Shown here piece by piece: positions 38,049 to 49,730 of a stretch of DNA of 64,000 nucleotides (the first letter of the stretch is position 1; each line of letters begins with the position of its first letter). A program made the translations under genes and the position numbers. The DNA is taken from positions 37,242,501-37,306,500 of the forward strand of contig CM076154.1 in the NCBI GenBank assembly GCA_038025085.1, given 5' to 3'. The stretch is from Tetragonia tetragonoides (lineage: Eukaryota > Streptophyta > Magnoliopsida > Caryophyllales > Aizoaceae). The notes under the pieces were generated by a model. That model was not told the origin of the DNA, made no database searches, and saw only the letters and a list, made by a program, of their open reading frames with translations.

Positions 38049-39449
38049 TCAAAATAAATCAATGACTAGCTCTAGTGGAGAATTTAGAATTCTAATTTTG
38101 TCAAAAGGAAAAATCTATTTTCAAACATCTCCAATAGTGTTGTACTTGTAATCTTGTAGATGTTAGTGGTCATTTGGCTAACTATAATTGTTTATAGTAG
38201 AAACTAAGCTTGACATAGTACTCGAATATAATGGACGAACACAAGCACACCAAAAACTATGACGAGTATGATTTTCACTGTCCCAATTTTAGATAAATTT
38301 TTCAAAAATTTGGATTCGTAAGTATGTCTTATAAATTTGTTAATCACAAAGTACTTTATCTAATCGTAAATATCTTAACGAATAAGATAAACCATCCCCG
38401 TGAAAAGTACTAGGTATATATGCTTCTACTTACCTTACAAGTTACACATGAGTTTCATCTAACTCAAACAAGTCTATAAGATATGATAACATAAGTTGAA
38501 ATGATATATGGCTCACCTTATATAATGTGGTTGATTAAAAGACAGTGAATAGTACATACACCAATTATATGATCACAATCAATCACACATAAATCCTTTT
38601 TTGTTAAGTTTCTCTAGATACATAATAAGGGTACAATTACAAATCTAGATTTTCATAATGAGGCATGCGACTTTCGAGACTCCCAACTCACAAACTGAGC
38701 CTGACAAGTGGTGCAAAACGACCGGCACACCAGCTGCCATGCCACATTCCATTTAGTCTTTACTTAAAATATTAATTTAGCAAATATAATATCCCCCTAA
38801 ATCATCACCTAATTTCCTACGTGTCAAAGTTCTATCCATCAAAGTCCCAAAATATCTTCTTCATATCTATCTCTCCCAACAATATCTTTTCTTTTGTAGG
38901 GCCCACCTTTTTCCCCTAACCATGTTGTCCCATCAAAAATATCCCAAAATATTTTATTAGCAAACCATAAAAAGAAAAAAGGGAAAAGGTATTGCTAAAT
39001 GTTATCAACCAACCATATAAAAAACTCCGAAAGTGGACCGATGAACCCTTACTTTTTGATTTTGCAACAAAATTTTAGTGACGTGGCTATTTTGGGCCAC
39101 TCATTACCTTATCTGGGTCCCACCTTTCACAGATATTTTGCTTCTTTCTCTCACAACCATCCGATTGAAATTGGCTTCCCTTTTTAAATTTAATCTCCAC
39201 CGTTAGATGCGCACCCAATTGTAGGCCAATTGTAGATATTTTTGACTTTATAACGAAAATAAAATACTCGAACAAGATATTGAAACTGAGAAATTATTTC
39301 TTCCTTGGCTGGGAAACACTCATAAAACACTTTCAAGAACTGAAATTGAGCGATCAATCAAGCAAAAGAGAACAAATTTGAGTTTGAATTCATGAATTTT
39401 GATTTGGGTTTTTGAAATTTGTGGTGATTATTAACAAAAAACGGGTGAA
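38049..39449 (+). promoter_or_regulatory. Upstream region and 5' UTR of the PRR gene
   Basis: Contains an evening element (listed separately), a GACGTGG G-box-like core at about 39080 and a TACGTGTC core at 38818. A second AAAATATCT lies further up at about 36152. Transcription start is not determinable. 38049-38800 shows nothing further. Confidence 0.5.
38849..38857 (+). promoter_or_regulatory. Evening element (AAAATATCT)
   Basis: Exact match to the CCA1/LHY and RVE8 binding site, about 600 bp upstream of the PRR start codon. Evening elements are known in clock gene promoters including PRR5 and PRR9. A 9-mer can occur by chance, but position and gene identity support function. Confidence 0.6.
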
Positions 39450-42400
39450 GTGGTGGTGAGCTATGAAGATGTGGAGATGGTGGTGGAGGAGAGAGAAAAT
39501 CAAGAGAAGACTATGGTGAGATGGGAGAAGTTTTTACCAAGAACTTCACTTAGGGTTTTGTTAGTTGAAGCTGATGATTCAACAAGGCAGATTATTGGAG
39601 CTCTCCTCAGAAAATGCAGCTATAAAGGTTTGATTTTAAAACTTTTAATTCAATTTGTCGTGTTCTTCCCTTTCTGGTAGTTTAGTATATTGGAAACAGA
39701 TATTTGGGGTTTGAATCAAATTTATTTTCTTCATAATCACTTGTTAGAATTGAGTAGTGAACAGATACTTTGGGTTTGAATCAAACTTATTTTCTTCATA
39801 ACCAATTGAATTTTTGCATAGATTAGATTGGCTGGTTGAATAGTTGGTATTTGTTGGTTGAATTGATGAATTGTGAAATGGGTTTTTGTGGGTTGGGAGT
39901 TGTGAATTTTGGTAGGAACTTTTAGGTTCTGTTAACAAGTTAATTAGAAAACTACTTGAAGTGCTGGAAAATGTTCGAAATCTTACCTGTGCAATTTCAC
40001 ACTGTTTCCAGTAGTCCTTTTATTTGAAAGGCATGGAATTTCTGCAATTTAAGAACAAATTGATATGAAATAGTTTGATAAGCCAGTTTGATTTAGTTTG
40101 TAATAATCCCAAGATAATAGTTTGCAAATAAAGAATCTTTCTTCAGAGGCAATAACCTTATCAAATTGCTTACTTGTTAATAATTTGAGGCCTCTGGGTC
40201 TCTGACAGCCACGCTAGTTCTGGAGTTTGAATCATAGATTTCAGATTTCTCTCCTGGTTATACATATGACAGATTGTTTTATATGACATGATTAGTAGCT
40301 ATTTGCCTTCTGGATTTTAAAGTTTGATGTTTAGATGCTTTTTATGTGAGAGCATGTCTTAATATACTATGTGCTTGTTTGGTTGACACACAACTAACAT
40401 GGGAAGTGCAACTTCCTAGGAAGTGTAAAATCCCTTATTGTTTGGTTGACAAAAAAACATAGGAATTAACTTCCATGGGAAGTCACTTCCTCCAAAATGG
40501 AGGAAGTCACTTACCAAGCCCCCCTAGGTAATTACTACTTCCCACATCACTTCCCATGAATTCAAAGTTCCTTTGTGCAACCAAACAAGTTTAGGCACTT
40601 CCCATGATTTTATATTTCCCATGAATTAGTACTTCCCATGGGAACTCACTTCCCTCATTCAACCAAACAAGCACTATGAACAGATTCATTCACCCAATTT
40701 GAAAACTGACAACTTTATCAAATTTTCTGTTGTGATTTGTGATGTACTTGCATAACTTAAAACATTTGGGTGTTTTTCTTTGTTTTCGGAAGTTTCTCTG
40801 AATGATAATATGGAAACATAAGTTGATGTGCATATTGTTCTTCTCTGTGCAGTTGCTTCTGTTCCAGATGGTCTGAAGGCTTGGGAGGTATTGAAGGCAA
40901 GACCACATGAGATAGACCTTATACTGACAGAAGTGGAGTTGCAATCAATATCTGGATACGCTCTTCTGACGTTGATGATGGAACACGAAATCTGCAAGAA
41001 CATCCCTGTTATAAGTATGATATTGATGTTGGTTATTGAATTCAATTTCTTTGTTAATGGTAAGAAATTGGGTTATTAACATTTCTCAATGTTTTGTAGT
41101 GATGTCCAAATATGACACAGTTAGCATGGTCTATAAATGCATGATGAGAGGAGCCGCCGACTTTCTTGTTAAGCCTATTAGGATAAACGAGCTGAAAAAT
41201 TATGGCAGCATGTCTGGAGACGGCAATCTGTAAGTCTACTTCTTAGGAATTACTCCTTACAAATGCCTTCCGCATTGCAACTTCGGCTTTTCCTAACTAT
41301 TGTGTGTTGTCTCACCAGATGAGTCGAGGAGGACTTAGCCCACGGGATGAGAGCGTTGGAGAAGAAAAATTAGAAGCCACTGCTGAAAACAATGCTACAA
41401 GTGACCTTTCAAGCAGTTCCAAAACTTGTGCTCCAACACAAGAGGAATGCATCAGGAAAGGAAGTGATGCACAGGTTAGGAATTTTAACCTATTACGAAA
41501 TCTTTCCTTCAAGTACTCAATAGATAAAGGGAATCCCTTTCAGGTTTAGCTGCCTACATCAAGTTTTTATACTGAAACTGCATATTTTCTGTCTTTTGTG
41601 CAGAGCTCTTGTGGAAAGCCAGGCGCGGAATCTGAGAGTGCGTACATGGCTGAGGTGGAAGATAACTCACCGCCAAAGCACGCCAAGTCTCCAGTTCCTG
41701 ACTTGAAAACTCAGGACCACAACAATTATGCCAGTTCTTCTCAAAATTTATGTACTCCAGAGAGTGTAGTTGCAGGTAGCTTCATCATCCATCCCTTATG
41801 CCCTCTATTTTCAAGTTACTTTTCAACCCATTAGTAGGGTAACAATGGATCTTTGAGAAACAAATTATAGTTTAGGATCAGATACTGCTGCTTAATGCTT
41901 ATAACAGTAATAATACACATGATCTAATATTCAAATGTTACACTTGATTTAGATGGAAGGATGGAACAACATCAAGAGCAGAATTTAAACCTCTTCACAG
42001 AAGCTAGCAACTATAGTGATGTTCCTGCCGACTCGTCTAGAGAAGCCATTGACTTAATAGGAGCTTTCAGTAGCCAACCAAGATGCTCATTTGCGAATGA
42101 TGGAGATTTGAGTCCTTCCCCCAGTTGGATCTTTCTTTGAGGAGATTTCATTCTGGTGTTTCAGAAAATACGACTAACTATGAAAAGCAAAGGCTAAACC
42201 ATTCCAACGCATCAGGTTTTACAAGGTGAGTTTATCTCCCTCCTTGTCTCCTTCCTGAAGTTTAATGTACTGTTGGGTTGTCTTGTAGCTTAACATTCTG
42301 AAAATGAAACAAATGATCATTTGTGCAAGTTTATCAATTAGTGATTGTTGTTTGTTATTACATTCTATGAGCTGTATCTTCTGGGAAATCTCTAACTTCA

Positions 42401-43361
42401 TTCTTGGTTGTTGTAGGTATGTCAACAAGACGATTCATACCTCAATTTCAAATGCAGCTTGTGGTTCTGGAGATCATTTGTCTGGCAATGTTCATGGTAG
42501 CAATACCTCAATTTCGTATGACAGGAAGGTTATATCCCTCCCAACAATTCCCTCAAAACAAGTTGAAAATGTAAACGAAACTTCTTCACAAAGATTGTTT
42601 CCCATCCCACTTCCGGCAAGAGGGATAAGAGTAGATTCATGTTCTACTTCTGCTGGATATAGGCCTATGATTACTCCAACAGTTTGCACACCATCTCCTT
42701 CACCGAGTCCTAGTTCAGCTGACCAGCAAATGAGTAATTTCCATCAAATAGGTGTCGATTTTGTCAACAGAAGACACCATTACCATACCCTCGATCAAAG
42801 TCCAGGAATATCCTCCAATCAGGCTATCGCCAAGCAGGATTTGAAGTTGGATTCTTTCGGAGACCGGGCCCACTTCTCCCCTGCTAATGATCAAAGTGCT
42901 AGTAGTACTTTGTGTAATGGAACTGCCGGGCATCTAAGCGGATTTGGGTTTGGAACTATTGTAGGAAGTAATGGAAATGTCCAACAAGATGCTGTGGTGC
43001 CAGGTGGTTCTGAGAGTGGGAACGACCAATGTCATGTTCCTGGTGAGCTGAATCGCCAGCGTTCTTTGCAAAGGGAAGCTGCTCTGACTAAATTCCGCTT
43101 GAAGAGAAAAGAAAGATGCTATGAGAAGAAGGTAGCAATTTTATTTTTGATAAATCCTTAGTCATTTCTTTTAACTACTTCTATACTGTATCTGCCTGCA
43201 AGCGATAGTTTGACAAAAGGGATATTTAGTGAAAGTTTCTAATGAGAAGTTGTTTACAGGTTCGGTATGAAAGTTGGAAAAAGCTTGCTGAACAGCGTCC
43301 TAGAGTGAAGGGGCAATTTGTACGTCAAGTTCCTCCAGACCCTCCCACCACCAAGATCTGA
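39450..43361 (+). CDS. Pseudo-response regulator, PRR5/PRR9-like, with two apparent frameshifts
   Basis: Eight exons: 39450-39627, 40853-41014, 41100-41229, 41319-41474, 41604-41775, 41953-42225, 42417-43131, 43260-43361. The receiver-like domain (exons 1-3; [19 protein letters not shown], then NIPVIMM and DFLVKPIR) has Glu in LTEVEL where true receivers have the phospho-accepting Asp. A DLSLRR repression-type motif is in exon 6. A CCT domain ends the protein ([17 protein letters not shown], then [17 protein letters not shown]). Receiver wording fits the PRR5/PRR9 clade better than PRR7. Nuclear transcriptional repressor of the circadian clock by family. Exon 3 lacks one T near 41200 (expected LKNLWQHVW) and exon 6 one base near 42118 (expected PQLDLSLRR). 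Corrected length would be 629 aa. Both losses are next to short homopolymers, so assembly error or recent inactivation are both possible. CCT has Trp in place of the usual Arg in VRYESRKK. Confidence 0.9.
40372..40673. mobile_element. TIR MITE in intron 1 of the PRR gene, 302 bp
   Basis: Ends TGCTTGTTTGGTTG and CAACCAAACAAGCA are perfect inverted repeats. CTATG flanks both sides (40367-40371 and 40674-40678). The interior has many copies of CTTCCCATG and its complement. Confidence 0.9.
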
Positions 43362-45984
43362 TCATTCTGGTGGCAATTAGTTGTGAATGCCATATCCTTA
43401 GGGTTTGTGTAGAGTACAGGAACTGTTACAGAGTATTATGAGAGTGAGGTTTCATATCTATTCTTTTAACATGCTTGCTTGGTTCAAGATTTTTGCGCGA
43501 ATCCTGGACTGACTGTAATATTGTAATACTAGGTTTAAGGAGCATTTATCGTCCATATTTACCAAAGGAACATCTTGCTTCTGTATATTCTTTATAACCC
43601 AAAGACATAAACTGAGTTGGATAGGCGACTGAAAAGGCTTGCTTCAGTGCTTCTGACCCCATTATATGTATAAACTTCTCTGCCAGTGAAATTATGTACT
43701 GTATTTAGTTGTTCAGAAATGAATCACTGATATCCCAAGAATCTCTGAAATGTTGAGCATATATTTTCATTCAGGTGTCTAAAACTTCAATTTATGATAT
43801 AGTGATATACTAACACTCCAACAGGTTTATGTTGATAAATGGTGATGTCGAGCTCCGGACAGATGACATGTCCCGTGTGACCTGCAACTCTGGGAGTCGA
43901 TGGTTGTAAACTTGACCTAAGTCACTAAGTGGCTTCTACGGTTCTACCTAGTCAAACCACTGACTCTACCCTAACTCTATTGTAAAACTCAACCTTATCG
44001 GCTCTGAGCAAAGTCACCCTTCTGATTTACGAGCACTTGGCATTTTATGCTTACTGGCACCATCCACTTTTGGTCATTCTTTGAGTTAGAGCTCTAAACT
44101 TGCATCAAGTATGACTAATCGGGCGAAATTAAATGGCCTACAACAGCGCACGTTAACTTGAAACTCCCCTAAGAAAGCTGTTCATCTTTCTACTAATCAC
44201 GGTATCTTAGAAACCTGGGGATACCTCCAACCCCAAGAAAAGTTTGAGATGTCAAGGAAAGTAGACGACGGGGTACGCTTTGGTTGATTAATTAGAGCTT
44301 TTCTCCCTATTGAGGGCTCAATAATGGCTGAGATAAAAGGCAAACACTTGCAAAAAGCACTTTGCTATATCTCTCTTTCATCCCAAGAAAGCACATTGCT
44401 CCATTACTTGAAGTAACATTCTTGTCAAAGCCTCAAAGGGTGCCCATTGGAAAAAGAGGCTCATATTACTATCATCAAATTTGAAACTTTGCATTGCGTG
44501 GTTGAACAATGTTACAACGACCGCAATACTCTTTATTGCCAAACATGCATAGCTCTTAACAGGCCAGGCAGGGGATTTAGCCAAATAAGAAGAAAATTTT
44601 ATCTTTATCTTTCGCGAAATATGTATTGTCAAAAGATCTTTTAATCTTATTGAAGATATGTGGTAGTATGTATTAGATGTTCGAAAATAGACATGATAAT
44701 ACCTCTCCTCTCGTATATCGACATTGGTAATTTGTTTTCTTCCACAAACAAATAGGTAAGACAATTGCAAATGTACCGGCAATGATTTTACAAAGACAAC
44801 AATTACTCCTTTTAACGCAAATACTTCTTCTAGTTACGATATTTAGAAATCTAGGACCTATCTGGCACATGTATTAAAAAAGCTGACGACTTGGTCTTGC
44901 GCCAAACAAGACTTTCATTTCATATATATGGTCTGTTCTTAAAGAGGAGTCGTGTTCATTAGCTTAAACATCCTATAATTTGCCACTAGAGGCCATAAAT
45001 GGTGGGTTCACACTTCACAGTATTCACTTTTCGTCTTGCATAGAAGTATATATACACAGTATGCATTGCTATAATCGTTGTCTCACATATAAAACCTTTA
45101 AAAAATAAAAATAATAGCTCCAAAAAATGAACTTTTTGCTTAACGTAAAAGTAACGGCTACTACATGGACTTTGGAACACATTATTACATGAACACCCAA
45201 TGCACTCACAAAGTAGTGATTGATCCCCCAGAGAGTTCCAAAAAGTACTCCACTAGTGATTATTCGGGTCTTTTTATCTTTTTCTCTTCTCAGTTTGCAC
45301 AAAGCAAAACACAGATCTATGACTTCAAAAGCCCTTTTGCAATTAAGAAGGTTAGATTAAATTAATTAATACATATATAAAACAAACAAAACAAGTTCTT
45401 TATTGAGTGACATCTATTTTCACGCATTTCATTCATTCATTTGCAAGTCTGTTTTAATTTGTTTACTTTCTGTAAGCTTCATTCTATTTCAACATTTTAA
45501 AAATAAAGAAATTAAAGTCGAGTTGATGCTTTTGTACTTATACATTTTCAATGGTGGCTAAAATTTCGAAAATCCAGTTGGTACCCATATATTTATGTCT
45601 ATAGTTTATTTTCGAACCACTCTTAGATTCTGTTTGATTCAACATAATTTAACGGTGCGACTTCTGATGTCCATAGATGTAAACTGAACCAGGTGGGCGC
45701 ACGGCACAACAACAATGGACCACCACTAATCACACGTCGTTCGTTTGTATCTGATTTGAAACATTCAGATGTTAGATTTGTGGTTATCTTCATGTGAGCT
45801 TGCTTAGTTTTCCCTTTTCTATAATTAAATGAAGATTTGTTTCATGTTTAATCTAGGATATTCTTAGCATAAAAAAAAGTTAGGAAGAAAATTCAATATC
45901 TTCTAAGGAAGGGTGAAGCTTTGATTGTCTTTTGATATTTTCTAACGACACGAACAGAGAAAAGAAAAAAAAAAAAATTGTCAT
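43362..45984. other. Gene-free stretch downstream of PRR
   Basis: About 2.6 kb without a recognisable exon or element. The first ~250 bp probably include the PRR 3' UTR. Short frames here (for example 44378-44782 minus) have no coding signature that I recognise. Confidence 0.6.
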
Positions 45985-46795
45985 CAAAGAGGACCTTCAG
46001 GGCCTCCGGTGAGATTTCCAGATATCCAAACTTTATAGTCACCTTTAATTTCAGTGTTAAGCTCTTTAGGGTGGATGACTAGATAAACGATCATCTGTGC
46101 TTAATAAGGACCCGATATCTAATCCTGAGATTCTTTCATGTCCACAAGCGATCTCCCGTGCGATATAGTGCAAACATAACTTTTCTTCCAAGACCCTGCG
46201 CAAGCACAAAAAACGTTGATTACAACCTTCAATTTCGGCTTTACGAGGCCAAATTGAGATTTTTGCCCAAACTTCTGCACAGTGTACAATGTCACCCAAG
46301 AGCATGCCCAGTGCTCCCGATAGACTATCCGATCTCAAAATTTCGTATCCACACATAATTTCGGAGTTCGACCCTATAGACGGAGAGACCGGTAAAACGT
46401 TCTCCACACCAAATTGGGAAATCGATAACCGACTATAAGGACCTACGATATCTTTAGGGGTATCCTATACGAAAAAGTGCAAAATTAACAATTTTCTTTC
46501 TAAGACCCGTGAGAGTTCAAAAGAACGTGAATTATAGCCTTCATCTACAGATTTCATGGGTTTGGTGGAGATTTTTGCCCAAAATTCTCCGAGGGGTTCC
46601 TTGTCACCCAAGATGACCCTGAAGCACTCGGTACGACCATTCGGATTTTCAAACTTCGAATTTAACCATAAGTTTAGTGTTCGGCCCTTTAGAGTGGATC
46701 ATCAGTAAAACGATTATCCAAATTTAATAGGGACCTGAGAACCTCCCCGATATCTATGTCCCCTAGGGGTATCCCGTACTATATATGTACCAAAT
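45985..46795 (+). repeat. Satellite array 3: old, diverged copies of the ~310-bp monomer
   Basis: About 2.5 copies, same orientation as array 1. Recognisable blocks: CCCGTGCGATATAGTGCAAA, TTACAACCTTCAATTTCGGC, GAGATTTTTGCCCAAACTTC, then a second copy with TTATAGCCTTCATCTACAG and TTTTGCCCAAAATTCTCCGA. Much more diverged than the other arrays. Confidence 0.85.
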
Positions 46796-47458
46796 TTAAA
46801 AACATTTGCTTGAATGCTTGGTTCTCCTGTTCGTTGTTTCTGTAGGTAAAATCATTGAATTTGTCGCTTACCAGACATTGATTTACAGGAAATGTAGAAA
46901 AGCTAAAACTGATTTGATATGGGGCTATGGCTTTACTTATATGTAGAAATTGCGTTTGCAACTAACACACACTACCATGAAAGTCATTAGCACTTTACCA
47001 AAAAGGCAGTGTTAAGTTACCACCCATCCCCCTATCAAGCAATCACCTGTTTCAGAGCTTTGCAGCAATTGGCCCACAAGTGTTTTGCTTACAGTACATT
47101 TGCATGATTAACAAGTTTGATTAAGATCCTGAAAATTGAGTCTAATTCTGAGCTCAATCAACCACACTTAGATGTATTCCACAAGGTAAGTAGACTTCAA
47201 TATATCATATGATTAAAGAGTTCCCACCACCACAAACAAAGAGCAGGTGGTAGTCAAAAGCACAAGTGCAAAATTATTGCTCCTTTTTTTTCCCCACATC
47301 TTTGCTTCTTACTCCTTTATTTAACCCCCTTCCCCTTTTGCTACCATGCAATAACTAACAGCCTCTTGCATCTCTCCCTCCCTCTCCTTCCCTCTCGCTC
47401 TCGCCCTCGCCCTCTCGTCCTCTTAAGTCTTAACGCTTCACCCTCCTGCAGGCTGCAA
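46796..47458 (+). promoter_or_regulatory. Upstream region of the LEA_2 gene
   Basis: TTTATTTAA at about 47317 is a possible TATA box. A C/T-rich tract (about 47370-47425) precedes the start codon and is typical of plant 5' UTRs. In-frame ATG at 47366 is possible but would add 31 low-complexity residues. Confidence 0.5.
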
Positions 47459-48094
47459 ATGTCTCAAATTTTTGAAAGCTCACCCAAACATTGCGCAAAG
47501 AAAGGGTGGTTGAAATTCAACTTCTTCAACAAGAAGCTTTTCAAAATCCTCTCCACTCTCGTCTTTTCTATCCTCTCCCTAATCCTCCTCCTCTGGTTTA
47601 TCCTCCACCCTGCAAAGCCTCAGTTCATTCTGCAACAGGTCGACGTGTACCAGCTTAATGTATCGTCACCCCACCTCCTTAACTCATCCATCGAAATCAC
47701 CTTGGAAGCCAGAAACCCGAACCAGAAGGTGGGGATTTACTATGATGAGCTCCATGCTTATGCTTCTTACAAAGGCCAGCAAATAACTACAGACACCCTT
47801 ATCCCTCCATTTTACCAAGAGCAACAAGATACCAACCTCCTATCTGGTTCTCTTAGTGGAACCGGCCTCCCTGTGGCTCCGTCAATTGGTTATGAAGTGG
47901 GTAGAGATCAGGCAGCTGGGAAGCTGGTGCTAGTTGTCAAGGTGGATGGACAACTTCGATGGAAGGTCTCAACTTGGGTTTCTGGACGTTATCGGATAAA
48001 TGTCAACTGTGTGGCCATCCTCCCTCTTGGATCACTAAATCCCACAGGTCTTCTGAGTTCCAAGCATGGGACTCAATGTTCCACTACCATATGA
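47459..48094 (+). CDS. LEA_2 / NDR1-HIN1-like (NHL) membrane protein
   Basis: Single exon, 211 aa from ATG 47459. A short basic cytosolic N-terminus (KKGWLKFNFFNKKLFK) precedes one membrane segment at about residues 32-50 (STLVFSILSLILLLWFIL). An extracytosolic LEA_2 domain follows, with ITLEARNPNQKVGIYYDEL (the NPN...YYD motif of NHL proteins). It ends with a cysteine-containing tail. NHL proteins sit at the plasma membrane and are linked to pathogen responses and senescence; which subgroup this belongs to cannot be said here. An upstream in-frame ATG (47366) is rejected as start because the extra residues are translated C/T-rich leader. Confidence 0.92.
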   Translation: MSQIFESSPKHCAKKGWLKFNFFNKKLFKILSTLVFSILSLILLLWFILHPAKPQFILQQVDVYQLNVSSPHLLNSSIEITLEARNPNQKVGIYYDELHAYASYKGQQITTDTLIPPFYQEQQDTNLLSGSLSGTGLPVAPSIGYEVGRDQAAGKLVLVVKVDGQLRWKVSTWVSGRYRINVNCVAILPLGSLNPTGLLSSKHGTQCSTTI

Positions 48095-49526
48095 TTCAAG
48101 AGCGGTTAGTGGGATTGCTATGAGTCTAGGACTAAAAGTACATTATACATAGTTTAATTGGCGTAGCATGAACTACCAAAGACCTGTAAACTATAGGATC
48201 CAAGTATAGATCATTGTTACATATTTCTTTTTAAGCTTCCTTCATATGTAATGAATATCCCCCCCCCCCTCTTATGTAATGAATATGGCAAGACTGAACA
48301 AAGTAAACCGAAAGATCGATATTGTAGCATTGTTTATCTTATCTCCTTCTCCCAAGTCTCTGATCATGCTAACTAAAGAGACAGTAATCCACAACAAGAT
48401 TCTGGCATAGCGGTATTACGGCGAGGATTTAAAAGGAGGATCACTCAATGAAAGGATGGTAGGATACTGTCTCACTTTGATGATATTCAAGCAAGGGAAA
48501 AAGAGAAGGATAAGGGCCAAAAGACGGAGATTCCATAGAGGAAAAGGTCAAACAGAAAAGGCGTGAAACAGTGATATCTTTGCTACTAAGGATCCTTTGA
48601 TTTTACAAGTGAATCCCTCACTGTGATTCGTGTTTAGCCTCAGCCTCATGCTCATGCAGAGGAACAAGGCAACAACAGGGTGGGTCCCTATGTTTGCCTA
48701 TAAACAAAGAGTAGGTGGTTATTTTGTTAACACAAGCAAAGTAATACAGTTCATCCTTTGAAAGTTTGAATCAGAAGTTCACAGTAGCGCCAACTTCATT
48801 TGTTACCTGAACTCTTCCTTCTGACCAAATTTATCCCAAATCAGCCATGGCCAACCCTCTGATACCATAATACATAAATAAACTCCTGTAAATTAGCCAT
48901 GTTCAACCCTCTGATCCCAATCCTCGAAACCGAGTAACGCAAATCCCATGCGGGCTGTAACACCACCTCCTGCACCTTGGCCCTTAGAATATACTGCATT
49001 TCAGTATCCATTTCTCTAATGTAAGAATCAGCTTTACAACCCAAGAGATTATGCTTTTAAAGTCTTTGGATATACCACATAGAACTCGAACATCATATTA
49101 TAAGACTTAGATCTATCTTAAACAGCCTTTTATTATTTATAAAACTCCTATCTTTGTTTCCTTTTATTGACTTAGAAAAGAAGAATAGTGCAAGAGAATT
49201 CACTATAAGAAAACTCTGTCAAGAATTCAAAGGTTAATGTCTTTCTACCTAATTTAACCTATGAAGATGGAAATGCTTCGGAACTACTACTAGAAGTCTA
49301 CAGGAGAAGAAAAATGCGGCCATCCTGGTTAGTATACCCTTTCAAGTTCCAACAAGAAAAGGACTATACATATGAGATAGAGATTCTTTTCAATAATTTC
49401 ACCTTTTCTTTTTGGCTTCCTATCCCCAATCATCGAGTATTTGTTGACACTTTCTAACAATATCCCACTTAAATTTTCTAGTTTTCCAAAAAGAGTTTCA
49501 TATCACTTGGCTCTCTCTTCGGATCT
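48095..49526. other. Intergenic, no gene seen
   Basis: Presumed 3' UTR of the LEA_2 gene to about 48300 (poly-C run at 48260-48269). A short near-repeat (CCATGGCCAACCCTCTGATACC and GCCATGTTCAACCCTCTGAT) lies at 48845 and 48896. Nothing else supported. Confidence 0.55.
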
Positions 49527-49716
49527 TTTTTTTGTTTTTTTGGCTTCAAGGACGCATGCAATAGCCCGCAAACCACATGCGCAGGGCAAGCCAACCCATC
49601 TTTGATGGGCTGACGGGCTCAAGCAGCGGAGGAAACCCTCCCTGCAAAGGATTCGAACCCCTGGCCACTGGGTTATAAGGGTGGGCTCTTGCCACTTGAG
49701 CTCCCACCTCATCCTC
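49527..49716 (-). mobile_element. tRNA-derived SINE, 190 bp
   Basis: Minus strand: B box GGGGTTCGAATCC and an A-box-like GGGAGCTCAAGTGGCAAGAG near the right end, T-rich tail on the left. Flanks CTCTCTTCGGATCT (49513-49526) and CTCTCTTCAGATCT (49717-49730) differ at one base. Different family from 22555-22748. Confidence 0.9.
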
Positions 49717-49730
49717 CTCTCTTCAGATCT

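Noticed and set aside
39450..43361. Assignment of the clock gene to PRR7 (beet BTC1-like)
   Set aside because: [21 protein letters not shown] and [14 protein letters not shown] match PRR5/PRR9-type receivers better than PRR7-type ones. A tree would settle it.
44378..44782. 134-codon minus-strand frame
   Set aside because: Composition is that of AT-rich non-coding DNA, with no domain, splice context or paralogue.
47366..47458. Upstream in-frame ATG of the LEA_2 gene
   Set aside because: Adds 31 residues translated from a C/T-rich leader. Family proteins start with a short basic tail before the membrane segment.
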